A stretch of DNA of 64,000 nucleotides from positions 1,524,501 to 1,588,500 of the forward strand of contig NZ_CP007029.1 of NCBI RefSeq assembly GCF_000227685.2, given 5' to 3'. This document shows positions 27,553 to 36,381 of the stretch, piece after piece. Position 1 is the stretch's first letter. Each line of letters begins with the position of its first letter. The position numbers and the translations under genes are program-made. Source of the DNA: Thioalkalivibrio paradoxus ARh 1. GTDB taxonomy: Bacteria > Pseudomonadota > Gammaproteobacteria > Ectothiorhodospirales > Ectothiorhodospiraceae. The notes beneath the pieces were generated by a model. The model was not told the DNA's origin. It ran no database searches and saw only the letters and a list, made by a program, of their open reading frames with translations.

Positions 27553-28333
27553 AGCCCACGACCTCCGAACGCGGTCCCGCGGTGTCCCCGGAATTGCGCA
27601 GGTCCAGCGTGTGCACGGTCAGGCGGTGCGCGCGTGCCGCGCGCAACAGGCCGGCCAGCGGCCGGCACCCGCAGGCGCGTTCCGGGGTCAGACTTTCGTC
27701 CTGCATCGCCTCGATGGCGCGGCAGGTCTCGGCATCGAGTGTCTGCGCAGTGCGGTAGTCGTGGTAATGAGACAGGTCGGAGCTGACGACGATCAGCGTC
27801 TCCGGTCCGCCCCAGAGCCGTTCGAGTACCGCCGCAACCTGCTCCGGACCCGCATCGCCCACCACCAGCGGCACCAGATTGAAGTTACCGAGCAGCAGCT
27901 GCAGGAACGGCAGGTGGACCTCGAGGCTGTGCTCCGGCCCGTGTGCAAGGTCGAGCGTGACGACCCCGGGCAGCTCCCGGATCGACGCAAGCGCGGGGCG
28001 GTCGACGGCGATCGTGCCAAGCGGTGTTCGGTAGGCGCCGGCGCCGGTGGCCGCGATTCCGCGGAAGGGCACGCGGTGCGACGGCCCGAGCAGCACCACA
28101 CGCTGGATGCGATCGCTGGCATTTCCGAGTGCCGCATACGCCGATGCGGCGACCGGACCCGAATAGCGGTACCCGGCATGAGGTGCAATCAGCGCCTTGG
28201 GCAGCGAGCGACCGGCGGCGGGGCCGGTGGCATCGGCCATCAGCGCCTGTACCGCGCGGCGCAACGCCGCCGGATCGTCCGGGTAGAACAGCCCGGCGAC
28301 CGCCGGATCGCGAACCGTCTCCGTTGCCTGCAT
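27530..28333 (-). CDS. amrB: AmmeMemoRadiSam system protein B (Memo-like)
   Basis: The protein is 267 residues from the ATG at 28333 with GGAGG upstream. It is a Memo family protein related to extradiol dioxygenases and carries the metal-site histidine segments APHAGYRYSG, GPSHRVPF, EHSLEVHLPFLQ and SSDLSHYHDY. It is the first gene of the minus-strand pair. The 153 bp between it and amrS should hold divergent promoters. Human Memo1 binds metal, but what the bacterial protein does is not known. Confidence 0.9.
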   Translation of the reverse strand: MQATETVRDPAVAGLFYPDDPAALRRAVQALMADATGPAAGRSLPKALIAPHAGYRYSGPVAASAYAALGNASDRIQRVVLLGPSHRVPFRGIAATGAGAYRTPLGTIAVDRPALASIRELPGVVTLDLAHGPEHSLEVHLPFLQLLLGNFNLVPLVVGDAGPEQVAAVLERLWGGPETLIVVSSDLSHYHDYRTAQTLDAETCRAIEAMQDESLTPERACGCRPLAGLLRAARAHRLTVHTLDLRNSGDTAGPRSEVVGYGAWTIQ

Positions 28334-28486
28334 TCCGGTTCCTCCATGTTCCGTTCCTGCATCCCCTTCATGAATATGGACCATCGGGAACGGACTCGGT
28401 GCCATCGGTTCGGCGGCCCAACGCCGGGAACTGCAGGCGCACCACAGGGCTCCAATGAATCAGGGAGTTTCCGACCAGAACAGGCC

Positions 28487-29596
28487 ATGAACACAACCCT
28501 CGCCCGCGACGCGTACACGGTCGCCACCCGTTACTGGCAGACGCTCGCGGACGGTCGCGTGCAATGCGATCTGTGCCCGCGCCTGTGCAAGATGAAGCTT
28601 GGCCAGCGCGGAGCCTGTTTCGTGCGCGCCAACCTCGACGGCGAGGTGGTGCTGACGACCTATGGGCGCTCTAGCGGCTATTGCATCGATCCGATCGAGA
28701 AGAAGCCGCTGAACCACTTCCTGCCCGGCACGCCGGTGTTGTCGTTCGGCACCGCGGGCTGCAACCTGGCCTGCAAGTTCTGCCAGAACTGGGATATCAG
28801 CAAGTCGCGCGAACTCGATACGCTGATGGATCGCGCCGATCCGGAAACCATCGCGCGCGCGGCTGTCTCCAGCGGCTGCCGCGCGGTGGCGTTTACCTAC
28901 AACGATCCGGTGATCTTCCACGAATATGCCCAGGACGTCGCGACGGCGTGCCGAGAGCAGGGGATTCGGACCGTCGCGGTGACCGCGAACTACATCAGCG
29001 AAGCGGCGCGAGCCGAGTTCTACGCTGGCATGGACGCGGCCAACGTCGATCTGAAGGCCTTCAGCGAACGCTTCTACCACCGGCTGACGGGTGCGCATCT
29101 GCAGCCGGTGCTCGACAACCTCGAGTGGCTGGTGCACCAGACCCGGGTCTGGGTGGAACTGACCACGCTCTTGATTCCCGGCGAAAACGACAGCGACGAC
29201 GAGATTCGCCGGATGTGCGATTGGGTGATCGAAAGGCTCGGGCCGCAGGTGCCCATGCATTTCACCGCGTTCCATCCGGACTTCCGGATGACCGATCATC
29301 CGCCGACCCCGGTGGAAACCCTGCGCCGCGCGCGGCGCATCGCGCGCAGTGCCGGCGTGCATCATGCGTATACCGGCAATGCCTGGGATCCCGACGGCCA
29401 GTCGACCTGGTGTCCTGCCTGCAAGCGCAAGCTGATCGGCCGTTCCGGCTATGAGATCACCGCCTGGAACCTCGATTCCCAGGGACGCTGCGATGTGTGT
29501 GCGACGCCGCTCGCGGGTGTGTTCGAGGCGGCACCCGGCCAGTGGGGCGCGCGCCGCGTTCCGGTTCGTCTCGCGGAGTTCGTCCCGAACCCATAG
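28487..29596 (+). CDS. amrS: AmmeMemoRadiSam system radical SAM enzyme
   Basis: The protein has 369 residues. It has the radical SAM motif CNLACKFCQNW, an N-terminal cysteine group CDLCPRLCKM, and a C-terminal CPACKRK / CDVCATP pair that may bind zinc or another Fe-S cluster. It is homologous to pyruvate formate-lyase activating enzymes. A lone upstream frame from 27326 is non-coding. It is divergent from amrBA, completing the three-gene system within 2.7 kb. No candidate glycyl-radical substrate is encoded in the window. Confidence 0.92.
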   Translation: MNTTLARDAYTVATRYWQTLADGRVQCDLCPRLCKMKLGQRGACFVRANLDGEVVLTTYGRSSGYCIDPIEKKPLNHFLPGTPVLSFGTAGCNLACKFCQNWDISKSRELDTLMDRADPETIARAAVSSGCRAVAFTYNDPVIFHEYAQDVATACREQGIRTVAVTANYISEAARAEFYAGMDAANVDLKAFSERFYHRLTGAHLQPVLDNLEWLVHQTRVWVELTTLLIPGENDSDDEIRRMCDWVIERLGPQVPMHFTAFHPDFRMTDHPPTPVETLRRARRIARSAGVHHAYTGNAWDPDGQSTWCPACKRKLIGRSGYEITAWNLDSQGRCDVCATPLAGVFEAAPGQWGARRVPVRLAEFVPNP

Positions 29597-29704
29597 GGCG
29601 CACGGGACCGAGGGCCGTCGTCCAACGTGGGGGCCGGAGCGGCGGCGCTTGTCGGCGGACCGACGGTGCGGACTATCGCGGTCGCTTGCTATGCTTGCCG
29701 CGCG

Positions 29705-31453
29705 ATGCGGATCCTGTTTCTGACCCATAGTTTCAATAGCCTGAGCCAGCGCCTGTTCGTGGAACTGCGGCGGTTGGGCCACGAGGTGTCGGTCGAGTTC
29801 GACATCAACGACGACGTGACCCGGGAAGCGGTGGAATTATACCGGCCGCAGCTGGTCATCGCCCCGTTCCTGAAACGCGCGATTCCGGAATCGGTGTGGC
29901 GCAACACGCGGTGCTGGATCGTACATCCGGGGCCCGTCGGAGATCGTGGCCCGGCGGCGCTCGACTGGGCGATCGAGGAAGCGGCGTCCGATTGGGGCGT
30001 CACCGTCCTGCAGGCCGATGCGGAGATGGACGCCGGCGACGTCTGGGCGTCGGTGGCGTTCCCGATGCGAGCGGCCACGAAGAGCAGCCTGTATCGCCGC
30101 GAAGTCACCGACGCGGCGGTACGGGCGGTCCGGTTGGCGCTCGAACGCCTCGACGATCCCGCGTTCCGGCCGCTGCCGCTGCCCCGCAATGCCGACGGCA
30201 CCCGCGGGCGCTGGCGACCGGCGCTGAAGGCGTCGCAGCGTGTGATCGACTGGCAGCGCGACGATCGCGACACGATCCTGCGCCGGATCCGTGCCGCCGA
30301 TGGCTTTCCCGGGCTGCGTGACCAGATCCTGGGCTTGCCGGTGCGCCTGTTCGGCGCCTGGCCGGAATCGCGGCTGCGCGGGGATCCCGGCGCGGTGATC
30401 GCGACCCGCGACGGCGCGATCTGCCGCGCGACCCGCGACGGCGCGGTCTGGATCACGCACCTGCGTCCGATCGGCAGCGGCCGGCAGGACCTGAAGCTGC
30501 CGGCGGTGCAGGTGCTGGGGCGGGATCGCCTGGCCGCCGTGCCCGAGCGGCCGCTGGATCCGTTCGCGGCTGTGGCCGATGGCGAAACCTGGCAGGAGAT
30601 CCACGCCTGGACCGACGGCGACGTGGGATATCTCGCGTTCGAGTTCCACAACGGGGCGATGGCGGCGGACCAATGCATCCGGCTGCGCGAAACCTGGGAG
30701 CGGCTGCGGGCGACGCCGGCACGGGTGCTGGTGCTGCTCGGCGGCAGCGACTTCTGGTCCAACGGCATTCACCTGCACCGAATCGAGGCTGCGGAGCAGG
30801 CGGCCGACGCGTCCTGGGAGAACATCGAAGCGATGAACGACCTGACCCGGGCGATCATCGACACCAATGACCGCCTGGTGGTCGCGGCAATGCGCGGCAA
30901 TGCCGGGGCTGGCGGTGTGTTCCTGGCGCTGGCCGCAGACGAGGTCTGGTCCGCGCCCGGGGTAGTGTTGAACCCGCATTACAAGAACATGGGCAACCTG
31001 TTTGGCTCCGAATACTGGACGTATCTGCTGCCGCGCCGGGTCGGACCGGATGCGGCCCGAGCGATCATGGGCAACCGCCTGCCGCTCGGCGCTCACGAGG
31101 CGCGCGACGCGGGCCTGGTCGATGTCGTGTTCGATGCCGGCGGCGCCGATGTGCTCGGACGGGTCCGTTTGCGTGCGCAGGATCTGGCCGCGTCCGGAGA
31201 GCTTCCGGCGCGCGTGCAACGCAAGCGTGCCGGGCGCCTGCGCGACGAGGCCGAGAAGCCGCTGGCCGCGTACCGCGACGACGAGATGCAGCGGATGCGC
31301 CTGAATTTCTACGGCTTTGATCCCAGTTACCATGTGGCCCGCTACAATTTCGTGCACCGCGTGCCGCAGTCGCGCACGCCGCTGCACCTCGCGCTGCACC
31401 GGCGGCTCGGTCCTGCCACCCGCCCGCCTTCCCACGCAAGGAATCCCCGATGA
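29705..31453 (+). CDS. hoxX: Hydrogenase maturation protein HoxX (CO-forming)
   Basis: The protein is 582 residues from the ATG at 29705. Residues 1-250 are a formyltransferase-like domain (HPGPVGDRGPAALDWAI). Residues 290 onward are an enoyl-CoA-hydratase-like domain (GAGGVFLALAADEVW). HoxX takes a formyl group from formyl-tetrahydrofolate and releases CO for the active-site ligand of [NiFe] hydrogenases under aerobic conditions. Its stop overlaps the nikR start (ATGA). No hydrogenase or hyp gene is in the window, so those should lie elsewhere in the genome. Confidence 0.92.
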   Translation: MRILFLTHSFNSLSQRLFVELRRLGHEVSVEFDINDDVTREAVELYRPQLVIAPFLKRAIPESVWRNTRCWIVHPGPVGDRGPAALDWAIEEAASDWGVTVLQADAEMDAGDVWASVAFPMRAATKSSLYRREVTDAAVRAVRLALERLDDPAFRPLPLPRNADGTRGRWRPALKASQRVIDWQRDDRDTILRRIRAADGFPGLRDQILGLPVRLFGAWPESRLRGDPGAVIATRDGAICRATRDGAVWITHLRPIGSGRQDLKLPAVQVLGRDRLAAVPERPLDPFAAVADGETWQEIHAWTDGDVGYLAFEFHNGAMAADQCIRLRETWERLRATPARVLVLLGGSDFWSNGIHLHRIEAAEQAADASWENIEAMNDLTRAIIDTNDRLVVAAMRGNAGAGGVFLALAADEVWSAPGVVLNPHYKNMGNLFGSEYWTYLLPRRVGPDAARAIMGNRLPLGAHEARDAGLVDVVFDAGGADVLGRVRLRAQDLAASGELPARVQRKRAGRLRDEAEKPLAAYRDDEMQRMRLNFYGFDPSYHVARYNFVHRVPQSRTPLHLALHRRLGPATRPPSHARNPR

Positions 31454-31920
31454 GCGAACGCTTTACCGTATCCGTTGAGCCGCTGCTGGCGCAGGAGTTC
31501 GACGCCTATATCAAGCGCAAGGGGTACAGCAACCGTTCCGAGGCGGTGCGCGACCTGATCCGCGGCGCATTGGCCCGGGAACGGCTGGACGATACCGGCG
31601 CCGGCCACTGCGTCGGCGTGCTGAGCTACATGTACGATCACCACGAACGGGAACTGAGCAAGCGCCTGACGCAGGTCCATCACGCGCACTACAACCTCAC
31701 CGTGACCACGTTGCACATGCATCTCGACCACGATCTCTGCGTCGAGTCGGTGTTGCTGAAGGGCGATGTGTCCGACGTGCAGGCCTTTGCCGAGTCGGTG
31801 ATGGCGCGCCCCGGGATCCGGCACGGGCAGCTGCACCGCATCCCGCTGGATCCGGCTCCGGAGCAGGACCCCGCGGCGACGGCGCATGGACACGCGCACG
31901 GACATGGGCATGGTGGCTGA
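31450..31920 (+). CDS. nikR: Nickel-responsive transcriptional regulator NikR
   Basis: The 156-residue protein has an N-terminal ribbon-helix-helix domain (RFTVSVEPLLAQEFDAYIKR, NRSEAVRDLIR) and a C-terminal ACT-like domain with the nickel ligands: histidine in VHHAHYN, histidines in HMHLDHD and cysteine in LCVESV. It adds a tail rich in histidine (HGHAHGHGHGG) not needed for the fold, perhaps extra metal binding. The likely targets are the nik transport genes 3 kb downstream. Four-base overlap with hoxX implies joint expression. Confidence 0.95.
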   Translation: MSERFTVSVEPLLAQEFDAYIKRKGYSNRSEAVRDLIRGALARERLDDTGAGHCVGVLSYMYDHHERELSKRLTQVHHAHYNLTVTTLHMHLDHDLCVESVLLKGDVSDVQAFAESVMARPGIRHGQLHRIPLDPAPEQDPAATAHGHAHGHGHGG

Positions 31921-31973
31921 CGGGTTGGCCTCGCGCCTGCGCCGGGGCCTCCGCGGCCGCGGGGGCGCGTTTT

Positions 31974-32176
31974 TGGCGTGAAAGTCACGGCCTGTCTCGT
32001 GTCCCGGGCGACCCGTAGGGCGGAAAAGCGCAGCGTCATCCGCCACATGGCGTTCGGATCGCCCCGCGCGGCCTGCGGCAACCCCGGCGTGGGAATGGCG
32101 GATGACGGCCCTTGGCCTCTTCCGCCCTACGCCTCTTTCATCCTCAGGGGTGGCTGCCCGCGCCATGACAGTTAGC
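31974..32176. repeat. Dispersed palindromic element, family 1, upstream of ggt
   Basis: Left flank ggcgtgaaag, left arm gtagggcggaaaagcgcagc at 32015, right arm ending tccgccctac at 32130, right flank ctctttcatcctcaggggtg and gccatgacagttag. The ATG inside gccatgacag belongs to the repeat, which bears on the choice of the ggt start. Confidence 0.87.
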
Positions 32177-32182
32177 CCTGGG

Positions 32183-33748
32183 ATGCAGGTGAACCCGGCC
32201 GGTATCGTCGCGGCCGGTCACCCGGCAACCGCCGATGCCGCGGCACAGATCCTGGAAGCCGGCGGCAATGCCTTCGATGCGGTGATCGCCGGCCAGTTCG
32301 CGGCCTGCGTCGCCGAGCCGGTGCTTTGCTCCCTGGGCGGCGGCGGATTCCTGCTGGCCCGGCCCCGGGGCGGCCCGGTGCAGGCGCTCGATTTCTTCGT
32401 GCAAACCCCGATGCGCAAGCGGCCCGCCGGCGACACCGAATTCCTGCCGATCATCGCCGATTTCGGCGACGCCCAGCAGGAGTTCCATATCGGCCTGGGG
32501 TCGGTGGCGACGCCTGGCATGGTGCGCGGCCTGTTCGCGGCCTGGCGCCGGTTCGCGCGGCTGCCGATGCCGGTATTGCTCGAACCTGCGGTGCACCTGG
32601 CGCGCGACGGCGTGCGGGTCAATGCACTGCAGGCGCAGGCATTCCGGATCGTCGGCGCGATCTATGGGCATTCCGAGGCGTCCCGTGCGCTGTTTGCGAG
32701 CCCGACGCGTCCCGGATCGCTGGTGGTCGAGGGCGATCGCCTGCAACAGACGGCGCTGGCCGACGTGCTCGAACGGCTCGCGCGCGACGACGGCGAGGAT
32801 TGGTTCTACACCGGCGAATTCGCGCACCAGGTGGCCGACCTGTGCCGGCGCGGCGGCGGGCATCTCGAGCTCGACGACCTGCGCGACTACCGGGCCCGGT
32901 GGCGCGAGCCGCTGATGCTCGAGTACCGGGGGCATCGGATCTTGACCAACCCGCCGCCGGCTTCGGGCGGGCTGCTGTCGGGCTTTGCGCTGCGCCTGCT
33001 GGAAGCCTCCGGCCCAGCGCCGGCGGTCTTCGGATCGGCGGATCACCTGCACCGGCTGGCGCGGGTGATGGAATTGACCGACCGCGCGCGGCTGGAAGCC
33101 CAGGCGGGCGGAGACGCCGCGCTGGATCCGGCTGTGCTGCGGGAAGCGGAGCTGCTGGAGCGTTACCGGCGCGATATCCAGGGCCGACCGATGGCGCCGC
33201 GTGGCACCACTCACCTGAGCGTGATCGATGCGGCCGGCAACGTCGCGAGTCTGACCTCCAGCAACGGCGAGGGCTGCGGGGTGCTGATTCCGGATACCGG
33301 GGTGATGCTGAACAACATGCTCGGCGAGCAGGATCTGAACCCGGGCGGGTTCTTCCGCTGGCGGGAGAATCAGCGGCTGACCTCGATGATGGCGCCGACG
33401 ATCGTGCAGCAGGCCGACGGGCGCGAGGTCGCACTGGGCTCTGGCGGGTCGAACCGGATCCGGACCGCGATCGTGCAAGCACTGGTGAACATGCTCGATT
33501 TCCGCATGCCGCTGGCCGCGGCGGTGGCGGCGCCGCGCATGCATCTGGAGGAGGGGCTGCTGAGCGTCGAGGCGGGCTTCGACGATGCGACGGCCCTGGC
33601 GCCACTGCTCGAGGCCTGGCCCCGACACCGCGTTTGGAGCGAGCGCAGCCTGTTCTTCGGCGGGGTGCACGCGGTCGCCCGGGGCGACGGTGGTCTGGAC
33701 GGCGCCGGGGATATGCGCCGGGGCGGGATCGTGCGCCGGGCCGGATGA
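32183..33748 (+). CDS. ggt: Gamma-glutamyltransferase family protein without signal peptide
   Basis: The protein is 521 residues from the ATG at 32183. The ATG at 32165 lies inside a dispersed repeat and is less likely. The heavy-chain start GGNAFDAV and the autoprocessing threonine in RGTTHLSVID (near residue 362) are intact, as is GSGGSNRIRTA near the C-terminus. The enzyme cleaves gamma-glutamyl bonds of glutathione or related amides. Classical Ggt is exported; here no signal is visible, so it may act in the cytoplasm, for example on glutathione amide or persulfide. That is inference. Confidence 0.82.
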   Translation: MQVNPAGIVAAGHPATADAAAQILEAGGNAFDAVIAGQFAACVAEPVLCSLGGGGFLLARPRGGPVQALDFFVQTPMRKRPAGDTEFLPIIADFGDAQQEFHIGLGSVATPGMVRGLFAAWRRFARLPMPVLLEPAVHLARDGVRVNALQAQAFRIVGAIYGHSEASRALFASPTRPGSLVVEGDRLQQTALADVLERLARDDGEDWFYTGEFAHQVADLCRRGGGHLELDDLRDYRARWREPLMLEYRGHRILTNPPPASGGLLSGFALRLLEASGPAPAVFGSADHLHRLARVMELTDRARLEAQAGGDAALDPAVLREAELLERYRRDIQGRPMAPRGTTHLSVIDAAGNVASLTSSNGEGCGVLIPDTGVMLNNMLGEQDLNPGGFFRWRENQRLTSMMAPTIVQQADGREVALGSGGSNRIRTAIVQALVNMLDFRMPLAAAVAAPRMHLEEGLLSVEAGFDDATALAPLLEAWPRHRVWSERSLFFGGVHAVARGDGGLDGAGDMRRGGIVRRAG

Positions 33749-34016
33749 GCGCTCTTCCGGGCAGCGGCGAATCCCCGGCCGCGGTCCGGAAGCAGGACAA
33801 GCCGGACGCAAACGGGTAGGCTCTTGTGCGGCCTGCTTCGCAGTCGATGCCGCGTGGCCGCGCAGGCGTTCGCCCGCGCTGCGCGCCCAAATCCGGGTGC
33901 TGGCGCAGGGGTCCGGGTCCACCCGGGTCGCCCCACAAGCGGGCATCATTTGGATCGGCAGGTCGCGCCGAGCGCCGCGGGTATGCGCTCGAATTTCTGA
34001 AGAAACGGATCGGCAC

Positions 34017-34838
34017 ATGTTCACGTATATCGACCCCACGGTCCGCGCGCGGCTGCTGGAGCAGGGCAAGCTGTCGCGGATCAACGCCGAGGGCCAGACG
34101 CTCGATGCCACGTCGGCCGATGTTCCGGCCGAACCGTCGCTCGAGATCCTCGGCCCGATCGCGCTGCCGGTTGCGATCACAGAAGAGCCGCTGACGGTGC
34201 AGTGGTACGCGTTCGTCCGCCGGACGGAACTGGCCCGGGTGCAGGACCTCGCGACCGAACTGCGGGAAAAGGGCGGGCAGCACCTGTTCGCGTCGCTGAC
34301 CTCGTCGATGGCGGTCAACAGCCTGCTCGAGATCGGGAATCCGGATCCGGAGCGCGAGCCACTGGTCCGGGTGCACTCGAACTGCCTGACCGGTGACGTG
34401 TTCGGCTCCCGCCGCTGCGATTGCGGCCCGCAGCTCGCGGCCGCGATCCGCCAGATCCAGCACGACCCTGCGGGCGGGTACCTGGTCTACATGGCCGGCC
34501 ACGAGGGCCGGGGAATCGGCCTTTGGGCCAAGGCGGCCACCTATCTGTTGCAGGACGCAGGCGAGAACACCTACCAGGCGAATCGCAGCCTGGGCCTGCC
34601 CGACGATTCCCGCGACTTCACCGACGCCGCGTCGATTCTCAAGTGGAAGCTGGGGGACCGCCCGTTCCGGCTGTTGACGAACAACCCCAAGAAGCTCCAG
34701 GACCTGGCGGAGCACGGCCTGATGAACGCGCGCAGGGTGAAACACCTGGCCGGGGTGGACGAGTGCAACCGCCGGTATCTGCAGGCCAAGCGCACCTGGG
34801 GGCATGCGATCTCTGCAGAGGACCTCGACCACTGCTGA
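34017..34838 (+). CDS. ribA: GTP cyclohydrolase II
   Basis: The protein has 273 residues. The zinc ligands are in NCLTGDVFGSRRCDCGPQL, and the catalytic segment is HEGRGIGLWAK. It opens GTP to begin riboflavin synthesis. An N-terminal extension of about 60 residues before the RibA core is unusual compared with the 196-residue E. coli enzyme. It does not resemble DHBP synthase (RibB), so it is not a RibBA fusion. It is flanked by ggt and the nickel importer and seems to be an independent unit. Confidence 0.92.
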   Translation: MFTYIDPTVRARLLEQGKLSRINAEGQTLDATSADVPAEPSLEILGPIALPVAITEEPLTVQWYAFVRRTELARVQDLATELREKGGQHLFASLTSSMAVNSLLEIGNPDPEREPLVRVHSNCLTGDVFGSRRCDCGPQLAAAIRQIQHDPAGGYLVYMAGHEGRGIGLWAKAATYLLQDAGENTYQANRSLGLPDDSRDFTDAASILKWKLGDRPFRLLTNNPKKLQDLAEHGLMNARRVKHLAGVDECNRRYLQAKRTWGHAISAEDLDHC

Positions 34839-34986
34839 GCCTCGGACGACCGGGCTCCCCGGCGCGAACGGCCCTGATGCAGGCCTTCGCCGCTCGGGGG
34901 ACGCCGGGTCGCCCGGACCGGAAGAGCGGGATGATGCCTGCCGCGCGCGGGCACGATCGGCGGGGTTGCCGCCGGGCGGCCGCATA

Positions 34987-35015
34987 TTGGTTCGTGCATG
35001 CCGCACCGGTATGAT
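34987..35015 (+). promoter_or_regulatory. Probable sigma-70 promoter of the nik operon
   Basis: TTGGTT (34987-34992) and TATGAT (35010-35015) are spaced by exactly 17 bp in an otherwise GC-rich region, and the start codon of nikK is about 33 bp beyond the -10 box. The AT-rich stretch 35016-35036 would be the transcript start and leader. A NikR operator was sought here and not found with confidence. Confidence 0.6.
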
Positions 35016-35047
35016 AAGCAGTATTACAAAACACTCCTACTACGCCT

Positions 35048-35827
35048 ATGACACCCCACCGTTCGTCCCGCCAAGCGATGTCGCGCATGCTCGCGACGGC
35101 ACTGGCGATCCTGGCCGCAGGGTCTGGTTCGACTGCGCTCGCTCATTACCCGTGGATTGCCGCAGACCGCGGCGCGGGCGACGAGCGCCCCGGCTTCCTG
35201 GTGTACTTCGGCCATACCTTTCCGGTCGATCGGCTGCTGGATGCGAAGGCGGTGGCCGCCGTGCGCTGGGTTGCGCCGGCCGGCGAGGTGCAGGTGCTGG
35301 ACGTCGAAGGACAGGGACCGCACCCGCTGCCGGACCACGCGGTTCGCGGGCTCCTGGTTGCGGAGCAGGCGCCGGCGTTCTGGAGCCGCACCTCCGAGGG
35401 CGGGCGCCGCGCGTCGCGCGAGCAGTATCCCGACGCGTTCAGCTGCAGCGAGTCGGCCAACGCGATGAAGGCGGTCGTGGGCGAGGACTCCGGCGAGGCC
35501 TGGCGGTACCGGCACGGGCACCCGCTGGAACTGGTGCCGTTGCAGGATCCCGCGTCGCTGCGCGCCGGCGATCCGCTGGCGGTACAGGTACTGCTGCACG
35601 GCGAACCCTGGCAAGGCGAGGTGAAGGCGACCTTCGCCGGCTACGCGGCGCAGGGCGGAACCAACTACGCGCTGACGGTGGCGACCGATGCCGAAGGGGT
35701 GGCGCGAATCGTGCCCGCGACGATCGGTCACTGGCTGCTGCGTGCCTATGCCAGCGAGGACCATCCGGATCCGGAGGTCTGCGATCGCCGCAACTATTAC
35801 TCCACGCTGACCTTCGTCCTCGATTGA
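35048..35827 (+). CDS. nikK: DUF4198 nickel uptake accessory protein NikK
   Basis: The 259-residue protein has a signal peptide (MLATALAILAAGSGSTALAH) and begins its mature part HYPWIA, typical for periplasmic DUF4198 proteins. In ECF nickel importers of Proteobacteria, NikK and NikL replace NikN, and this gene is first in the row nikK-nikL-nikM-nikQ-nikO. It probably captures or passes nickel in the periplasm. Cysteines at FSCSES and EVCDRR may pair. The exact start among ATGs at 35048, 35078 and 35087 is uncertain. Confidence 0.8.
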   Translation: MTPHRSSRQAMSRMLATALAILAAGSGSTALAHYPWIAADRGAGDERPGFLVYFGHTFPVDRLLDAKAVAAVRWVAPAGEVQVLDVEGQGPHPLPDHAVRGLLVAEQAPAFWSRTSEGGRRASREQYPDAFSCSESANAMKAVVGEDSGEAWRYRHGHPLELVPLQDPASLRAGDPLAVQVLLHGEPWQGEVKATFAGYAAQGGTNYALTVATDAEGVARIVPATIGHWLLRAYASEDHPDPEVCDRRNYYSTLTFVLD

Positions 35828-35834
35828 GCCGGCG

Positions 35835-35867
35835 GTGACGGGCACCCAAGTCCGACAGGCTGCCAGG
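35835..35867. repeat. Repeat family 2, partial copy between nikK and nikL
   Basis: The stretch acgggcacccaagtccgaca followed by ggctg matches the arm found at metK and the AsmA-like gene. It lies 8 bp after the nikK stop, within an operon. Confidence 0.7.
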
Positions 35868-35936
35868 CTCGCGCGTTGCCGGGGCCGGGTCGTTTCGGGA
35901 TGCCCCGCTCGTGGCTGGCGGGGCATCCGAGGCCCG

Positions 35937-36380
35937 ATGACCGCACTGGCATTGGCATTCGCTGGGTCGATGTTCGCACCCGCGGCGTCGGCGCATGCGC
36001 TGCTGCACGAGTGGTTCGAGGGCGACGCGGTGGTGGTGCAGTTCCATTTTTCCGATGGCGACCGGCCGTATTTCGAGTCCTACCGGGTGCTGGGGCCCGA
36101 CGATTCCCGGCCGTTTCAGACCGGGCGCATCAACGCGGTCGGCGAGGTCAGCTTCCGGCCGGACCGTCCCGGCCGCTGGCGGGTGACGGTCGCGACCGAG
36201 GACGGACACGGTGCCGAAGCACGCATCGACGTGGCTCTGGGCTCGCTGGCGGTGGCCGACCCGGGCGGCGCCGGTCTGTCGCAGACGGCCCGGCTGACGG
36301 CCGGCGTCGGTTACGTGCTGGGAGCCTTCGGTATCGTCGCGTTGTGGCGGTTGCAGCGGGCGCGACGCAGTCGCGGCTGA
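35937..36380 (+). CDS. nikL: Nickel transport accessory protein NikL
   Basis: The 147-residue protein has an N-terminal signal or anchor (TALALAFAGSMFAPAASAHA), a small beta-sandwich domain beginning with His-containing HALLHEWF, and one C-terminal helix (AGVGYVLGAFGIVALW) that tethers it to the membrane. This plan matches NikL of NikKMLQO transporters, and the gene stops one base before nikM. The N-terminal histidine after signal cleavage could be a nickel ligand. Confidence 0.8.
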   Translation: MTALALAFAGSMFAPAASAHALLHEWFEGDAVVVQFHFSDGDRPYFESYRVLGPDDSRPFQTGRINAVGEVSFRPDRPGRWRVTVATEDGHGAEARIDVALGSLAVADPGGAGLSQTARLTAGVGYVLGAFGIVALWRLQRARRSRG

Positions 36381-36381
36381 C

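Noticed and set aside
35016-35047. NikR operator (GTATGA-N16-TCATAC type) before nikK
   Set aside because: GTATGA occurs at the -10 box, but no TCATAC half follows at the right distance. Only a weak partial symmetry is present.
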